Of a stretch of 64,000 nt of DNA, positions 36,065 through 47,757 are shown piece after piece; position 1 is the stretch's first letter; the number at the start of each line of letters is the position of its first letter. This stretch comes from Rodentibacter rarus (lineage in GTDB: Bacteria > Pseudomonadota > Gammaproteobacteria > Enterobacterales > Pasteurellaceae). The stretch is taken from assembly GCF_001998965.1 (NCBI RefSeq), contig NZ_MLHJ01000001.1, positions 1 through 64,000 on the forward strand, read 5' to 3'. The notes beneath the pieces are model-generated. The model did no database searches. It was not told the DNA's origin and saw nothing but the letters and a program-made list of their open reading frames with translations. The translations under genes and the position numbers were made by a program.

Positions 36065-36541
36065 GGTTGACCTAGCGACCTATTTTCTTTTACTCGTGTA
36101 AAGAAAGTAGGTAAAGAAAACACACCCCAGTTAAATCGCTGTTATTCGCAATTCAACATAGCTGACTTGCTCACCCCTTCGGGGCTGTCGACAAAGCCGA
36201 CATTCAAAATTCGTTGGATTTTGTCTTATTTTCTTAACGCTAAATTTGTAAACTCGCTACGCTCAAACAGTACAAATTTAGCTAAAAATGCCAAGTCGCA
36301 AAGGCGATTTATATGGGTCCCGAATTTATGTCGCATTATTTAAAATGCGGTTGGTTTTAGAAAAGTTTTAAAAATATTAAATTTTTAACCGCACTTCATT
36401 CGTAGAAAAAATAGGTTCCTTTCTCTTTGCATGAGCAAAAAAAGTTGGCCCCCATCGGTGAAACCCGATATGAATATCCCAAAAAGAAAAAGGTTTCCAC
36501 CACAGAAACCTTTTTTCCAATATCAATTTTATTTCAATTTC
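36065..36541. other. Non-coding 477-bp region with hairpins
   Basis: No gene is seen. The region holds CCTATTTTCTTT (36079-36090) facing AAAGAAAGTAGG (36100-36111), a 12-bp perfect inverted repeat (36239-36250 with 36271-36282), short GC hairpins and one uptake-signal complement near 36390. The AAAGAAAGTAGG(T)AAAGAAAA text resembles an intergenic repeat I have seen in several Proteobacteria. The end carries a terminator. Confidence 0.6.
36488..36520. terminator. Terminator between mutH region and marC-family gene
   Basis: AAAAAGGTTTC pairs with GAAACCTTTTTT around CACCACA, with A and T flanks. It can stop the minus-strand gene at 36542-37159 and rightward transcripts. Confidence 0.88.
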
Positions 36542-37159
36542 TTATGCCACCTGAGTAAAAAAGTCTTTCAGCCCGATTAACACGTTATTCACCGCCACCG
36601 TTGCCAAAATTAATCCCATCACACGGCTGATAATTGCGGCACCGGAGTTTCCGATAAAATGCTGAATTCGGTTAGCCGCAAGCAATAAAATGTAAGTAAT
36701 GAATAATACTGCGAACATAATTCCTGCGGTGATAAATTGTTCGGTGAAATTAAAACGGTGGTTATCGGTTAAAAGCACAATCGCCATCATCGCCCCCGGT
36801 GAGGCAATAGAAGGCACGGCGAGAGGGTAAACGGCAATTTCGGTCATATTGGCTCTCATTTTTATTTCTTGTTCCGGTTTACTTTCACCAAAAATCATCG
36901 TTAGCGCAAAGAGGAACAGCACCAGTCCTCCTGCGATTTGGAAGGCTGGGAGGGGCACCTGCATAGCTTCAAAGAGAATTTGTCCGCCGATTAAAAAGAA
37001 AAGGAGAATACCGGCAGAGATAATCACCGCATTACGCGCAATTTTTCGGCGTTCCTCAAGAGAAAAACCAATGGTTTTGGAAAGATAAACGGGAATTGAA
37101 CCGATGGGATCAATGACAGCCCAAAGTACAACAAACTGCACAATCAAAGAATCAAACAT
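36542..37159 (-). CDS. MarC/UPF0056 family inner membrane protein
   Basis: Six-helix membrane protein of 205 residues. MarC-family features are AVIDPIGSIPVYLS near the N-terminus and PLAVPSIASPGAMMAIV in the middle. Despite the family name, a role in multiple antibiotic resistance is not established. Single gene between terminator and tilS. Confidence 0.88.
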   Translation of the reverse strand: MFDSLIVQFVVLWAVIDPIGSIPVYLSKTIGFSLEERRKIARNAVIISAGILLFFLIGGQILFEAMQVPLPAFQIAGGLVLFLFALTMIFGESKPEQEIKMRANMTEIAVYPLAVPSIASPGAMMAIVLLTDNHRFNFTEQFITAGIMFAVLFITYILLLAANRIQHFIGNSGAAIISRVMGLILATVAVNNVLIGLKDFFTQVA

Positions 37160-37246
37160 TTCTTTTCCTTTATAAATAATCGAGCTAAATGATAGAAAGC
37201 CGAGCTATTCTATCAGATAAAAAGTACAAAGTGCGGTAAGTTTTAG

Positions 37247-38536
37247 CTATTTTTCGGTATCTTCAAAAACCTTAAAAAAACCGACCGCACTTTGGAATTG
37301 CTCACGGTAAAAAATCAGTGGAATACGGCTCCGTTGCCAAGGAGGAACCCCCAACTCTTGCCAAATCTTCTTCATTTCCTCCTTCGGACGTTTTGGGTGA
37401 CGTTTGATTTTTCCTGAATAACCGAAGCGGATTTGAATGGGTAAGTCAGTAGGAGGCAACGCAACAGTGTGTTGTTGCCAAGAAAAAATAAACTGTTGTG
37501 GGGTTCGTTTTAAATCAAGTTCACCCAGATTATCGGGAAGCAGAATCGGGGTATCCCGCATCTCAAGGCAAATATTCGTTAAATCCGCAAAATCGGAGGT
37601 GAGATACAAACAGGATTGATAACGGCGGATAATCTGTTTTCCGAAATGAAACTGTGGATTAGCGTCTTGTTTGGCGAACACAACATCACTGAGCAGTTGT
37701 TCAAGTTGGCGTTTAGTCGGCATTTCCCATTGATGTTGAGAAAACCACATTCGTAAAAGTGCGGTCTGTTTTTGCGATGAATATTGATTGAACTTGTGAA
37801 GTTGAAATTCTGTTGGCGTTTGGCAATGTTCAAGAAAAGTTTCTTGTAAGAGTTCGTTAATGAGCTGTTGCTGTTCAAAACAATGTTGTGCAGCGCGTTG
37901 AACGGATCGATCAAAATGTGTCCAACGTGCACGGAGTTTTGGCAGAATTTCATTACGTAAAAAATTGCGTTCGTAACGGCTATCTTGGTTACTTTCATCC
38001 TCAATCCAAGTCAAATTTTCACGCTGTGCATAGTGTTCTAATTGCTCTCGAGTAAAAGAAAGCAATGGACGAAAAATTTTCATACCCAATAATTCGCTTT
38101 GGGTTTGCATTGCCCCTAAACCTTGCAAACCACTCCCTCGTTTTAGTGCGAGGAAAAAGGTTTCCGTTTGATCGTTTAAATGGTGGGCGGTGACAAGAAT
38201 TTCATTAGGGTGAATATGTCGCAAAATAGCCTGATAACGTGCCTCACGTGCCCCTGCTTCAATGCCATTTTTACGGTCAATTTGTACCTTTTCAATGATA
38301 AATGGAATCGTATATTGGTTGCACAAAGATTGACAATGTTCAGCCCAACTATCGGCATTAGGGCTTAATCCATGATGAATATGAATCGCACGGAGATAAA
38401 AGTGCGGCTGAATTTGACGGAGTTTTGCAAATAAATCAAGAAGAACCGTGGAATCCAAACCACCGCTCAAGGCGATAAGATAGTGTTGAGCGGTGGTTTG
38501 TTTAACTTGTTGTTCAAAAGCCGAAAACAAATCCAT
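37247..38536 (-). CDS. tilS: tRNA(Ile)-lysidine synthetase
   Basis: Converts the wobble cytidine of the CAU-anticodon isoleucine tRNA to lysidine, using ATP and lysine. 429 residues; N-terminal PP-loop motif ALSGGLDSTVLL and HIHHGLSPNADSW; C-terminal tRNA-binding domains. Starts immediately at the pdxY stop, so probably cotranscribed with pdxY. Confidence 0.95.
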   Translation of the reverse strand: MDLFSAFEQQVKQTTAQHYLIALSGGLDSTVLLDLFAKLRQIQPHFYLRAIHIHHGLSPNADSWAEHCQSLCNQYTIPFIIEKVQIDRKNGIEAGAREARYQAILRHIHPNEILVTAHHLNDQTETFFLALKRGSGLQGLGAMQTQSELLGMKIFRPLLSFTREQLEHYAQRENLTWIEDESNQDSRYERNFLRNEILPKLRARWTHFDRSVQRAAQHCFEQQQLINELLQETFLEHCQTPTEFQLHKFNQYSSQKQTALLRMWFSQHQWEMPTKRQLEQLLSDVVFAKQDANPQFHFGKQIIRRYQSCLYLTSDFADLTNICLEMRDTPILLPDNLGELDLKRTPQQFIFSWQQHTVALPPTDLPIQIRFGYSGKIKRHPKRPKEEMKKIWQELGVPPWQRSRIPLIFYREQFQSAVGFFKVFEDTEK

Positions 38537-39402
38537 TAGGCAATTTTTTCTGCTTTGTATTGGGTAGTCGGATTGAGAATCTCAAAACGTGCCGCAATGG
38601 TTTGTAGCTCGTAAGAATTGAGTTCAAAGGTGGTTTTCATCACGCCAGCCACTTCATTATTCATTGCTTCAAAGGCTTCCACATCGGATTTTCCATTAAG
38701 TAAATTCGCTAAGAATGTACCAGCAATTAAATCACCTACACCTACCGGTTCAAAATTGAATTGATAAAGTGGGCGGCTTAAATGCCAAATGCCTTCCGGT
38801 GTTGCCATAATGATTTCAAAGGTGTCCGGATCATTGATTTTCCCTGCTTTGCCTAAATGTTTCACGAGGACTTTTTTCACCCCTTTATCCAGCAAAGCAT
38901 TTGCGGCTTTTAATACATCCTCAAAAGAATTGATGGGGAACTCACTGAGTTGACGCAGTTCATTCATATTCGGCGTCATAATATCCGCAACAGGAATGGC
39001 TTTCTCGATAAGTGCTTCACGAACACCATTTGCCACCACACAAATTTTTTCCGGGTTTGGCATCACCGGATCGCATAAATAAAGGGCATTTGGGTTGTGT
39101 TTTTTAATTTGTTCTAAGGCATAAAGGATTTGATCCACTTGTTCCGGTGAGCCTAAATAACCGGAAAGCAATGCGTCACATTCTTGTAATTTTTCAATGT
39201 TTTCTAATCCCGTAACGATTTCACGAATTTGTTCTTGTGGAATCACCATACCTGTCCATTTACCATATTGAGTATGGTTGGAAAATTGCACGGTATTAAG
39301 TGCCCATACATCCACGCCTAATAATTGCATTGGAAAGGTGGCGGATTTATTGCCGGCAAAGCCATACACCACGTGGGATTGGATAGAAAGTACATTTTTC
39401 AT
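38536..39402 (-). CDS. pdxY: Pyridoxal kinase
   Basis: Phosphorylates pyridoxal to pyridoxal 5'-phosphate in the vitamin B6 salvage pathway. 288 residues, ribokinase-like fold. N-terminal [21 protein letters not shown] and the C-terminal [12 protein letters not shown] motif with catalytic aspartate. Downstream tilS overlaps by one base. Confidence 0.95.
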   Translation of the reverse strand: MKNVLSIQSHVVYGFAGNKSATFPMQLLGVDVWALNTVQFSNHTQYGKWTGMVIPQEQIREIVTGLENIEKLQECDALLSGYLGSPEQVDQILYALEQIKKHNPNALYLCDPVMPNPEKICVVANGVREALIEKAIPVADIMTPNMNELRQLSEFPINSFEDVLKAANALLDKGVKKVLVKHLGKAGKINDPDTFEIIMATPEGIWHLSRPLYQFNFEPVGVGDLIAGTFLANLLNGKSDVEAFEAMNNEVAGVMKTTFELNSYELQTIAARFEILNPTTQYKAEKIA

Positions 39403-39440
39403 ATTTGTCCCTATTTTTGATATGATTTTTTATAAAATTT

Positions 39441-39471
39441 AAAAAGAGCGGTAAAATGACCGCTCTTTTTT
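39441..39471 (-). terminator. Terminator after accA
   Basis: AAAAAGAGCGGT pairs with ACCGCTCTTTTTT around AAAATG; on the minus strand a T-tract follows. The stem resembles but is not an uptake-signal pair. Confidence 0.85.
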
Positions 39472-39478
39472 TCAATGG

Positions 39479-40426
39479 TTAACAATAACCATAAGACATT
39501 AAACGCTCATAACGGCGATTTAATAATTCTTCTTGGTTTAATCCGTCAAGTTCGGCTAAATCTTCAGTTAAGCGCTTTTTCAAATTCTCTGCCATTAACG
39601 TATAATTGCGGTGTGCACCACCAAGCGGTTCCGGCACGATATTATCAATTAAATTGAGTTCTTTTAAACGTGCTGCGGTTAATCCCATCACTTCAGCAGC
39701 CGTTGAGGCTTTGTCTGCGCTTTTCCATAAAATCGAGGCACAACCTTCCGGTGAAATCACAGAATAGGTGGAATATTGCAACATATTCACTTTATCGCCC
39801 ACCCCAATTGCTAAGGCACCGCCTGAGCCGCCCTCACCGATAACCGTACAGATGACCGGCACGGATAATTGCGACATTTCACGCAAATTGCGGGCAATGG
39901 CTTCTGCTTGTCCCCGTTCTTCTGCCCCAATGCCGGGGTAAGCGCCAGGGGTATCGATAAAGGTGATAATCGGGAGTTTAAAACGCTCTGCCATTTCCAT
40001 TAAACGTAGCGCTTTACGATAGCCTTCCGGTGCAGGCATACCAAAGTTACGTTTCACCTTGTCTTTTACCGTGCGACCTTTTTGATGGCCAATCACCATG
40101 ACAGGGCGACCGTCCAAGCGGGCTAATCCGCCGACAATGGCTTTATCATCGGCAAAGGCACGATCACCGGCAAGCTCTTCAAATTCGGTAAAAATGTGTT
40201 CAATATAATCAAGGGTATAAGGACGGTTTGGGTGGCGAGCCATTCGTGAAACTTGCCATGCATCAAGATTGGCAAAGGTTTTTTTGGTTAATTCATCGCT
40301 TTTCTTTTGTAAGCGGGTAATTTCATCGGTTAAATCGACTTTATCGTCAGAGGCGGTGCGTAATGCTTCGATTTTTGCTTCCAGCTCTGCAATAGGTAAT
40401 TCAAAATCTAAATATTCTTGGGTCAT
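39479..40426 (-). CDS. accA: Acetyl-CoA carboxylase carboxyltransferase subunit alpha
   Basis: Alpha subunit of the carboxyltransferase that makes malonyl-CoA, the first step of fatty acid synthesis. 315 residues; family pattern [19 protein letters not shown] at the start, and oxyanion-forming glycine motif [11 protein letters not shown]. AccBCD are not in the window. Confidence 0.96.
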   Translation of the reverse strand: MTQEYLDFELPIAELEAKIEALRTASDDKVDLTDEITRLQKKSDELTKKTFANLDAWQVSRMARHPNRPYTLDYIEHIFTEFEELAGDRAFADDKAIVGGLARLDGRPVMVIGHQKGRTVKDKVKRNFGMPAPEGYRKALRLMEMAERFKLPIITFIDTPGAYPGIGAEERGQAEAIARNLREMSQLSVPVICTVIGEGGSGGALAIGVGDKVNMLQYSTYSVISPEGCASILWKSADKASTAAEVMGLTAARLKELNLIDNIVPEPLGGAHRNYTLMAENLKKRLTEDLAELDGLNQEELLNRRYERLMSYGYC

Positions 40427-40514
40427 TTTCTTATCCTAAAAACACCGTAAAAATCTACCGCACTTTATCAAGAATTAACAGGCGGCGCAAATAGTTTTCA
40501 CTGGTTGGGGGAGG

Positions 40515-41300
40515 CTACAAACTCGTTCTTTTAAGTAACGATAAGGCAAATAAAAATGTCGAGCAAATGACAACAGAAGGACCGACAGCGGTATCATAAA
40601 ATGCGGAAAGCATTAAGCCGCCGATCACCGAAAGAATGCTGATGATAACCGCAAAGCCGACCATCGCTTCCGGTGTTTTGGCAAAACGGCGGGCGGTAGC
40701 GGCAGGAATAATTAAAAGCGAGGTGATAATTAATGCGCCGACAAATTTCATGCTCAATGCAATGGTTAATGCGGTTAAAATCATCACAATAAAACGCATT
40801 TTTTTGACATTGATCCCTTCCACTTGAGCGAGTTCAGGGGATATGGTGGTAGAAAGCAGGTCCTTCCAAAAATACAATAAGGTTGAGAGAACTAAAATCA
40901 CGCCAATACCGATATACAATAAATCCGTGTAATTTATTGCCAGTAAATCGCCAAACAGATAGTTCATTAAATCCACCCGCACATTTTTAAGTAACCCAAC
41001 GGTGACGACACCGAGAGATAAACAACTGTGTGCAATAATGCCTAATAGCGTATCAATGGAAAATTGAGTGTGATTTTCTAACCAAACCATTAAGAGCGCG
41101 ATAATTAAAGTCAGCACCACAATCGCCAAGTAGGGATTGATTTGGAGAAAAAGACCTAAAGCTACACCAAGTAAGGCGGAATGGGAAAGGGTATCGCCAA
41201 AATAGGCCATTTTACGCCATACGACAAAAACCCCAAGTGGGGCGGTGATAAGCGATAGTAATATACCGGTTAACAACGCCGGAAAAAGAATTTCAAACAT
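40515..41300 (-). CDS. znuB: Zinc ABC transporter permease
   Basis: Inner-membrane channel of a high-affinity zinc importer; 261 residues with about seven to eight hydrophobic helices. The family loop GDTLSHSALLGVALG is present. Encoded just after znuC on the same strand. The znuA binding protein is not adjacent. Confidence 0.93.
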   Translation of the reverse strand: MFEILFPALLTGILLSLITAPLGVFVVWRKMAYFGDTLSHSALLGVALGLFLQINPYLAIVVLTLIIALLMVWLENHTQFSIDTLLGIIAHSCLSLGVVTVGLLKNVRVDLMNYLFGDLLAINYTDLLYIGIGVILVLSTLLYFWKDLLSTTISPELAQVEGINVKKMRFIVMILTALTIALSMKFVGALIITSLLIIPAATARRFAKTPEAMVGFAVIISILSVIGGLMLSAFYDTAVGPSVVICSTFLFALSLLKRTSL

Positions 41301-41309
41301 TCATTATCC

Positions 41310-42104
41310 TTAATTTTGACAATGGATTGATGAGCCATTACAGTCGCACACATCGCCGTGCAAGTTATGGTGATGGTTGTGATGATGTGTATAAAAGCCC
41401 ACATTTTGAGAAAGTTGATTACCCCATAAACGGATAAAAGCCGGATCGTTTGAGAGCGTTTCCGGCGTACCGGCACAACAAATGTGCTGGTTAATGCAAA
41501 GCACCTCGTGGCTGTCTGCCATGACAATATGTAAATCATGAGAAACCATCAATACCGCACAATTGAGTTTTTGTTGTGTTTGGCGGATAAGTTGATACAA
41601 CTCTGCTTGCCCAGTGATATCCACCCCTTGGGTCGGCTCATCTAATACCAATAAATTTGGTCGGTTTAATATCGCTCGGGCTAACAGTACCCGTTGCATT
41701 TCACCACCGGAGAGTTTTTGCATAGTACTTTGGCGTAAATGCGTGATAGAAAGTTGCTCAAGTGCGGTGGAAATTTCTTGTGTTTTTACCCCTTTTTTTA
41801 AAGCAAGAAAACGTTCTACGGTGAGCGGTAAACTGTGGTCTAAATGAATTTTTTGCGGTACATAGCCAATGCGCACATCGTTACCGTAAATCACCTCACC
41901 GGAAGTCGGCTGTTGTAATTTGAGTAAGGTTTTCAATAAGGTTGATTTTCCACCGCCGTTAGGCCCGACAATCGTAATAATAGTGTTTGGGTAAATCCTT
42001 AAGTTGATATTACTTAACGCTGTTTTTTGTTCAAATACCACATTGATATTGTTGAGTTCAATTAAGGGTTTGTTTGGATCGCGCTGAATGGAATGGATTT
42101 GCAT
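41310..42104 (-). CDS. znuC: Zinc ABC transporter ATP-binding protein
   Basis: ATPase of the zinc importer, 264 residues. Walker [10 protein letters not shown], signature LSGGEMQR, Walker [13 protein letters not shown]. The C-terminus carries a histidine- and cysteine-rich tail ([18 protein letters not shown], then HC near the end) able to bind zinc. No recognisable Zur box was found upstream. Confidence 0.94.
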   Translation of the reverse strand: MQIHSIQRDPNKPLIELNNINVVFEQKTALSNINLRIYPNTIITIVGPNGGGKSTLLKTLLKLQQPTSGEVIYGNDVRIGYVPQKIHLDHSLPLTVERFLALKKGVKTQEISTALEQLSITHLRQSTMQKLSGGEMQRVLLARAILNRPNLLVLDEPTQGVDITGQAELYQLIRQTQQKLNCAVLMVSHDLHIVMADSHEVLCINQHICCAGTPETLSNDPAFIRLWGNQLSQNVGFYTHHHNHHHNLHGDVCDCNGSSIHCQN

Positions 42105-42281
42105 AATACTGTCTGTATCAAATTTGGTGGCTAACCTTAGCCTATTTTCGTTGTTTTCTCAAGATGTTCGCACCTTATGATGAATATTTCGCCATCCTTT
42201 TGATGGGTTTTAAGGTAGAATGAACCTCTTTAATAATTTGTAGTCTGAAAGACGATATTATTTTCATTTAGGTAATCTATT

Positions 42282-43727
42282 TTGCAACATGTTAAATTAG
42301 CCCGAGACAGACGAAAAAGAAGATCCCGTATCAAAGCACTGATTTTTTTTGTTTCATTGGCGTTAATTTTTAGCGGTATCATGTTGGGGATTAAAGATAA
42401 CACTGAATCGGAACCTTCCGTCCAAAGCAATCTTGAACCTGAAATGGTCGGTGATGCGCAATATCAATCCCTCATACCGGAAGAAACTGTCAATCAAGCC
42501 GCTTTACCTCAACACACAGAGGAAGACGCCACTTCTTATGATGACGAATTACAAGCCCAAGATGATGAAGTTGAAGAAGTGAAACCGGAGTTTGATGAGC
42601 TGGATACCCTTCCTCAAGATGCACAAGATGCCTTAAGCAGTTTACTTGATGTGGCAGACGAAGCATTGCGAATTACCGATCAATTTAGTCATACCGTGGT
42701 GCGTGGTGATAAGTTAAGTGATGTATTAGGGCTTTCAGGTTTGGATGATGAAACGGCAAAATCACTCATTGCGGCTTATCCGGAATTAAAAAATCTGCGG
42801 GCAGGGCAACAATTCTACTGGATTTTAGATAAAAACGATCAACTGGAATACTTAAATTGGCTCGTCTCCGAAAAAGAGGAGAGGATCTATGAACGTATTG
42901 CAGAGGGAAAATTTAAACGTCAAATTCTCGAAAAACAAAGTGTTTGGAAAAAAGAAGTCTTGAAAGGTCAAGTAAAGGGTTCATTTTCGGCAAGTTTGCG
43001 TGCATTGGGGCTAGATTCTCGTCAGATCTCGCAATTAAGCTCCGCATTACAATGGCAAGTGAGTTTACAAAAACTCAAAAAAGATACGCAGTTTGCGGTG
43101 CTGGTTTCACGGGAATATTTAGGGGATAAACTCACCGGTCAAGGTAATGTTGAGGGGATTCATATTATCGCTAACGGCAAGAGTTATTATGCCATTCAAG
43201 CCTCAAATGGTCGTTATTATAACCAACAAGGCGAAACCCTAGGAAAAGGTTTTGCACGTTATCCGTTGCAGCGTCAGGCTCGAATTTCTTCGCCATTTAA
43301 TCCAAGCCGCCGTCACCCGGTGACAGGTCGGGTTCGTCCCCATAAAGGTGTGGATTTCTCTGTCCCAACAGGTACACCTATCATCGCACCGGCAGATGGA
43401 TTAGTCGAAAAAGTGGCTTATCAAGCAGGGGGCGCAGGGCGTTATGTGGTGTTACGCCATGGTCGTGAATATCAAACCGTTTATATGCATTTAAGCCGTC
43501 CATTAGTGCGTGCAGGGCAAAAGGTAAAAAAAGGCGAACGCATCGCCCTTTCCGGTAATACCGGTATTTCCACCGGACCACATTTACATTATGAATTCCA
43601 TATTAATGGAAGACCGGTCAATCCGCTCACCGTGAAATTACCGGGAACCAGTAGCGGTATGGCAACGGCAGAGCGTAAACAATTCTTGAGCCGCGCGAAA
43701 GACGCGATACGGATGTTAAAACTGTAA
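42282..43727 (+). CDS. mepM: Murein DD-endopeptidase, M23 family
   Basis: Envelope protein of 481 residues that cleaves peptide cross-links during wall growth. N-terminal membrane anchor, acidic linker, OapA/LysM-like region and C-terminal M23 zinc peptidase with HKGVDFS, HLS and GPHLHYEFH. It starts at a TTG ([12 protein letters not shown]) with AGGT about ten bases upstream; no ATG in frame gives the basic N-terminus. Divergent from znuC, as in related genomes. Confidence 0.92.
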   Translation: MQHVKLARDRRKRRSRIKALIFFVSLALIFSGIMLGIKDNTESEPSVQSNLEPEMVGDAQYQSLIPEETVNQAALPQHTEEDATSYDDELQAQDDEVEEVKPEFDELDTLPQDAQDALSSLLDVADEALRITDQFSHTVVRGDKLSDVLGLSGLDDETAKSLIAAYPELKNLRAGQQFYWILDKNDQLEYLNWLVSEKEERIYERIAEGKFKRQILEKQSVWKKEVLKGQVKGSFSASLRALGLDSRQISQLSSALQWQVSLQKLKKDTQFAVLVSREYLGDKLTGQGNVEGIHIIANGKSYYAIQASNGRYYNQQGETLGKGFARYPLQRQARISSPFNPSRRHPVTGRVRPHKGVDFSVPTGTPIIAPADGLVEKVAYQAGGAGRYVVLRHGREYQTVYMHLSRPLVRAGQKVKKGERIALSGNTGISTGPHLHYEFHINGRPVNPLTVKLPGTSSGMATAERKQFLSRAKDAIRMLKL

Positions 43728-43735
43728 TTCAGCTC

Positions 43736-43766
43736 AAAGTGCGGTTGATTTTCAGCGCACTTTTGG
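43736..43766 (+). terminator. Probable terminator after mepM
   Basis: AAAGTGCG pairs with CGCACTTTT around a short loop, followed by T-rich sequence; one arm is a full uptake signal, the other degenerate. Confidence 0.7.
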
Positions 43767-43846
43767 CTTTTCTGTAAAACAATCTTTACACCTTTTTGTA
43801 AACCCCTTATTATAGCGATACTTTCAACTCATTTTAGCCACGCTCG

Positions 43847-44800
43847 ATGACTTTCAAATTTGATCCTCAACATCCTTTTGCTTGCTTTGTTAGCCAAAGC
43901 GAAACCATGAAAAGTGCGGTAGAAAATGCACAGCGTTTTGCCATGTTTGATGTGCCTTTATTGATCCAAGGTAAAACAGGAACGGGAAAAGATTTATTGG
44001 CAAAAGCCTGCCATTTTCAAAGTTTACGCCGAGATAAAAAATTTATTGCGGTCAATTGTGCGGGATTGCCTGATGAAGATGCAGAAAGCGAAATGTTTGG
44101 GCGAAAAGTGGGGGAAAGTGAAACCATCGGTTTTTTTGAATATGCCAATGAAGGCACGGTATTGTTGGATGGTATCGCTGAATTATCACTCAATCTTCAA
44201 GCAAAATTGCTCCGTTTTCTAACGGATGGTTCATTCCGCCGAGTGGGCGAAGAGAAAGAGCATTATGCCAATGTACGGGTGATTTGTACCTCGCAAGTGC
44301 CGCTTAATCGGTTGGTTGAGCAGGGAAAGGTGAGAGCAGATTTATTTCATCGCCTCAATGTATTGACAATTAATGTGCCGCCATTGCGTAAACGGCTTGA
44401 GGATATTCCTTCCCTTGTACAAGGTTTTTTGCAAGAAATTAGCGATCAACTCAATATTTCACTGCCAACCTTTGAGCCTGATTTTCTCACTTATTTAGCC
44501 CAATATGATTGGCAGGGCAATGTCCGAGAGCTTTATAATACGCTCTATCGAGCCTGTTCATTATCAGAAAAAAATCATTTAACGATTGCCAGTTTAGATT
44601 TGACAATGCCACAAAGTGCGGTCATTTCTATTAATGAATTTGAACATCAAACCCTAGAAGAAATTATCGGACAATACGAAGAAAAAGTACTGCGTGCCTT
44701 TTATAAAGAGTTCCCCAGCACAAGAAAACTGGCACAACGTTTGGGCATTTCCCATACCGCCATTGCCAATAAATTAAAGCAGTATGGGATTGGTAAATAA
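43847..44800 (+). CDS. tyrR: TyrR-like transcriptional regulator (short form)
   Basis: Regulator of aromatic amino acid genes. Only 317 residues: the ACT and PAS sensory domains of enterobacterial TyrR are missing and the protein begins almost at the AAA+ ATPase core. Walker A is GKTGTGKD. The GAFTGA loop needed for sigma-54 activation is replaced by EMFGRKVGES, so it should act on sigma-70 promoters. The C-terminal helix-turn-helix is STRKLAQRLGISHTAIANKLKQYG. Short TyrR proteins are normal in Haemophilus. Confidence 0.9.
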   Translation: MTFKFDPQHPFACFVSQSETMKSAVENAQRFAMFDVPLLIQGKTGTGKDLLAKACHFQSLRRDKKFIAVNCAGLPDEDAESEMFGRKVGESETIGFFEYANEGTVLLDGIAELSLNLQAKLLRFLTDGSFRRVGEEKEHYANVRVICTSQVPLNRLVEQGKVRADLFHRLNVLTINVPPLRKRLEDIPSLVQGFLQEISDQLNISLPTFEPDFLTYLAQYDWQGNVRELYNTLYRACSLSEKNHLTIASLDLTMPQSAVISINEFEHQTLEEIIGQYEEKVLRAFYKEFPSTRKLAQRLGISHTAIANKLKQYGIGK

Positions 44801-44809
44801 CAGTAAGCG

Positions 44810-47752
44810 TTAGTGAAACAGTTTATCCCAAAATTGCTTGATAAACGTCCTTTCCGTTATTAATTCATCATTGGACACGACGGCATTTTTACCGAGCAAA
44901 TTGAGGTGATGAATGTTATTGCGTAAATCCACATAGCATTGTTTGAGTTGGGTGGCATCCGATTGATGAATAATGCCCGCTTTCGCCATAGATTCAAAAA
45001 TTCTCACATTGTCCGACCATCTGGTTAATGCGGGGTTTTGTGGGGCATAAGCCAACATTAAATATTGGGCAATAAATTCAATATCCGTAATGCCGCCACG
45101 ATCTGTTTTAATGTTAAATTCATTGTCTTGAGAATGGGATAAATGGGTAAACATTTTCTCACGCATGGCTGACACTTCTTGTCTTAGCGTTGCACCGTCC
45201 CTTGGGGTGGAAAGAACCCGCTGACGAATGGCTTCAAATTTTTCCCGCAATGAGGCTTCACCAAAAACCGGGCGAGCCCGTACCAAGGCTTGTTTTTCCC
45301 AAGTCCAAGCTTCATTCAATTGATAATTTTCAAAGGCGGAGAGGGAACACCCCAGTAAACCGGCTTCACCGGAGGGGCGTAATCGCATATCAATGTCATA
45401 AAGTACCCCCGCACTGGTATTTAAGCTAAAAATGCTCACGATTTTTTGGGCAAGTTTGAGGTAAAACTGATTGTTATCGATGATTTTTTTCCCGCCTACG
45501 GTTTGGCCTTCCATCGCTTCATAAAGAAAAACCAAATCGAGATCGGATTTGTAACCCAATTCGATCCCCCCGAGCTTTCCATAGCCCACCACCAAGAAGT
45601 TTTTTTCACCATGTTGTAAATGTTGAGGCACACCAAAGCGGGCAGAAACCTGTTTCCACGCCAAATTCACCACGGATTGAATGATGGCTTCTGCCAAATA
45701 GGTGAGATGATCGCTGACTTTCATCACCGGCAATGCGCCTAAAATATCCGCAGCAGCGACCCTCAACAACGTGGCTTGTTTAAATTGGCGTAAGGCATTG
45801 ATAAATTGCTCTTCATCATCTTGGGGTAAGCGCAATAAATATTGTTGAAGTTCATCAGCATATTGGGTGAAGGGGAGAGGATGACGCAAACTTTCCGTGT
45901 TAAGAAGCTCATCAAGCAAAATCGGATGTTGGGCAAGTTGATCGGCAATCAGCTGAGATTGGGCACTCAGTTCGATCACTTGACGTAAGGCTTGAGGATT
46001 TTCAAGTAACAGCTCTAAATAGGTGGTTCGGCTAGAGATTTTCTCAATAAGATGCAAAATTCGTGGTAATAATGTGCGGTAGTTTTCTTGTTTAAAAATC
46101 AGTGAAAACACCGTTGGCATTAATTGTGCCAGCACTTCCCGTCCACGGTTTCCAATCACTCGGCGATGTAAATTTTCCTTAAATTGACCGAGTTTATTTA
46201 ATATTTCATTAATGTCTTCAGGCTGGATGTCGCTTTCTTGTAGCATTTGCGCTATGTCATCAAAATCTGCCTCTAAAAAGTCCAGCCATTGGTTTTCTTT
46301 TTCCCTGTTTTCCTCTGTTTCTTCACCAATAAGTTGATTGAACACCGCGCGCACTTTTTCCTGCATCTGTTGTAAAGTGCGGTGAAAATCTTGCCAGTTT
46401 TCTATTATATAGTGGCGTTCAATCTGCTGATTTTGCTCATCTAAACAAGTGAAATGCCGACAGGCCTCAATTAATCGCCATTGGTCTATGTCATGGGTGG
46501 GCAAGGTTTGGGTTTGTTGATCATTGATGGCTTGTAGGCTATTTTCGACCCGGCGTAAGAAAAGATAACTTTCCCGCAAATGCTGATATTGCGTTGGGGT
46601 AATAAGCCCCAATTGGGTTATTTTAGGCAGAATATGAAGCAAACTCTGCTGTTGTAAGGCAATTTCCCGTCCCCCACGAATTAATTGAAAAACTTGGGCG
46701 ATAAATTCCACTTCACGGATCCCACCTGCCCCCAGTTTGATATTTTCTTTCAGCCCACGGCGGCGAACTTCTCGTTCAATTTTTCCTTTCATCTCCCGCA
46801 ATGATTGAATCACGCTGAAATCAATGTAGCGGCGGTAAACAAAAGGCCGGAGCATTTTTTCCAAATAGGTGATATTCGGATCATCACTTTGTGCGCCCAA
46901 AATACGCCCTTTAATCATGGCATAGCGTTCCCAATCCCGTCCTTGGTCTTGATAATATTGCTCCATGGCGGCAAAACTTAGGGCTAACGCCCCGTTTTCA
47001 CCAAAAGGGCGTAGGCGCATATCCACACGATAAACAAACCCATCTACGGTGAAATCATCTAAGGCACTGATTAAGCGTTGCCCTAGGCGTGTGAAAAATT
47101 TGGCGTTATCCACCGGTTTTCTTGCCCGGCTTCCTTCGATATTCGTTTCTCCCTGAGTGGGATAAGTAAAGATCAAATCAATATCGGAAGAAAAATTAAG
47201 CTCAAATCCACCGAGTTTTCCCATGCCCAAAATATAAAGTGGTTGGGCTTTGCCTTGTTCGTCCAATGGTGTGCCCATTTCCTCACAGGCTTGGCGATAA
47301 AGCCAATCCCGAGCAGCAATAATAAGGCTTTCAGCCAACTGTGAAAGACGGATAAAAATCTCTTCAACCGTGGCAAGGTTGAGGCTTTGGCAAAAACTGA
47401 GTTTCGCCATTTCTATATTGCGGAAAATACGCAGTGTTTTATAAAACGCCACTTCATCGGAAATATTCGCCAGTTGATTGTTCAGACGAGCTGAATATTG
47501 TTCGTACTCTGCAAAAGTTGGGCTTTTTTCCCACCATTGTGCCAATAAGTGCGGTTGTTTTTGCAAGACTTTTTCCACAAACTCCGACATCGCCACCGCA
47601 TAGCCTAATCGCCCGATTGGGTGGCTTTTTTCTTGTTGATATTGCTGAATGTGTTGGGTGATGACATGGATATCCGTTTCAGGAAAAGATTGGCACAAAA
47701 TCGAACCAAGTGCGGTAAGTTTTTGTTCTATAAGCGAGGAAAGTGCGGTCAT
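44810..47752 (-). CDS. glnE: Bifunctional glutamine synthetase adenylyltransferase/deadenylylase
   Basis: Controls glutamine synthetase by adding or removing AMP. 980 residues with two nucleotidyltransferase domains: an N-terminal one with [15 protein letters not shown] and a C-terminal one with [15 protein letters not shown], separated by a helical region. Usually governed by PII protein. Only 9 bases separate its end from the convergent tyrR, with no visible terminator. Confidence 0.95.
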   Translation of the reverse strand: MTALSSLIEQKLTALGSILCQSFPETDIHVITQHIQQYQQEKSHPIGRLGYAVAMSEFVEKVLQKQPHLLAQWWEKSPTFAEYEQYSARLNNQLANISDEVAFYKTLRIFRNIEMAKLSFCQSLNLATVEEIFIRLSQLAESLIIAARDWLYRQACEEMGTPLDEQGKAQPLYILGMGKLGGFELNFSSDIDLIFTYPTQGETNIEGSRARKPVDNAKFFTRLGQRLISALDDFTVDGFVYRVDMRLRPFGENGALALSFAAMEQYYQDQGRDWERYAMIKGRILGAQSDDPNITYLEKMLRPFVYRRYIDFSVIQSLREMKGKIEREVRRRGLKENIKLGAGGIREVEFIAQVFQLIRGGREIALQQQSLLHILPKITQLGLITPTQYQHLRESYLFLRRVENSLQAINDQQTQTLPTHDIDQWRLIEACRHFTCLDEQNQQIERHYIIENWQDFHRTLQQMQEKVRAVFNQLIGEETEENREKENQWLDFLEADFDDIAQMLQESDIQPEDINEILNKLGQFKENLHRRVIGNRGREVLAQLMPTVFSLIFKQENYRTLLPRILHLIEKISSRTTYLELLLENPQALRQVIELSAQSQLIADQLAQHPILLDELLNTESLRHPLPFTQYADELQQYLLRLPQDDEEQFINALRQFKQATLLRVAAADILGALPVMKVSDHLTYLAEAIIQSVVNLAWKQVSARFGVPQHLQHGEKNFLVVGYGKLGGIELGYKSDLDLVFLYEAMEGQTVGGKKIIDNNQFYLKLAQKIVSIFSLNTSAGVLYDIDMRLRPSGEAGLLGCSLSAFENYQLNEAWTWEKQALVRARPVFGEASLREKFEAIRQRVLSTPRDGATLRQEVSAMREKMFTHLSHSQDNEFNIKTDRGGITDIEFIAQYLMLAYAPQNPALTRWSDNVRIFESMAKAGIIHQSDATQLKQCYVDLRNNIHHLNLLGKNAVVSNDELITERTFIKQFWDKLFH

Positions 47753-47757
47753 TTTTG

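Noticed and set aside
42105-42281. Zur box in the znuC-mepM gap
   Set aside because: No palindrome resembling the zinc-uptake-regulator consensus is visible.
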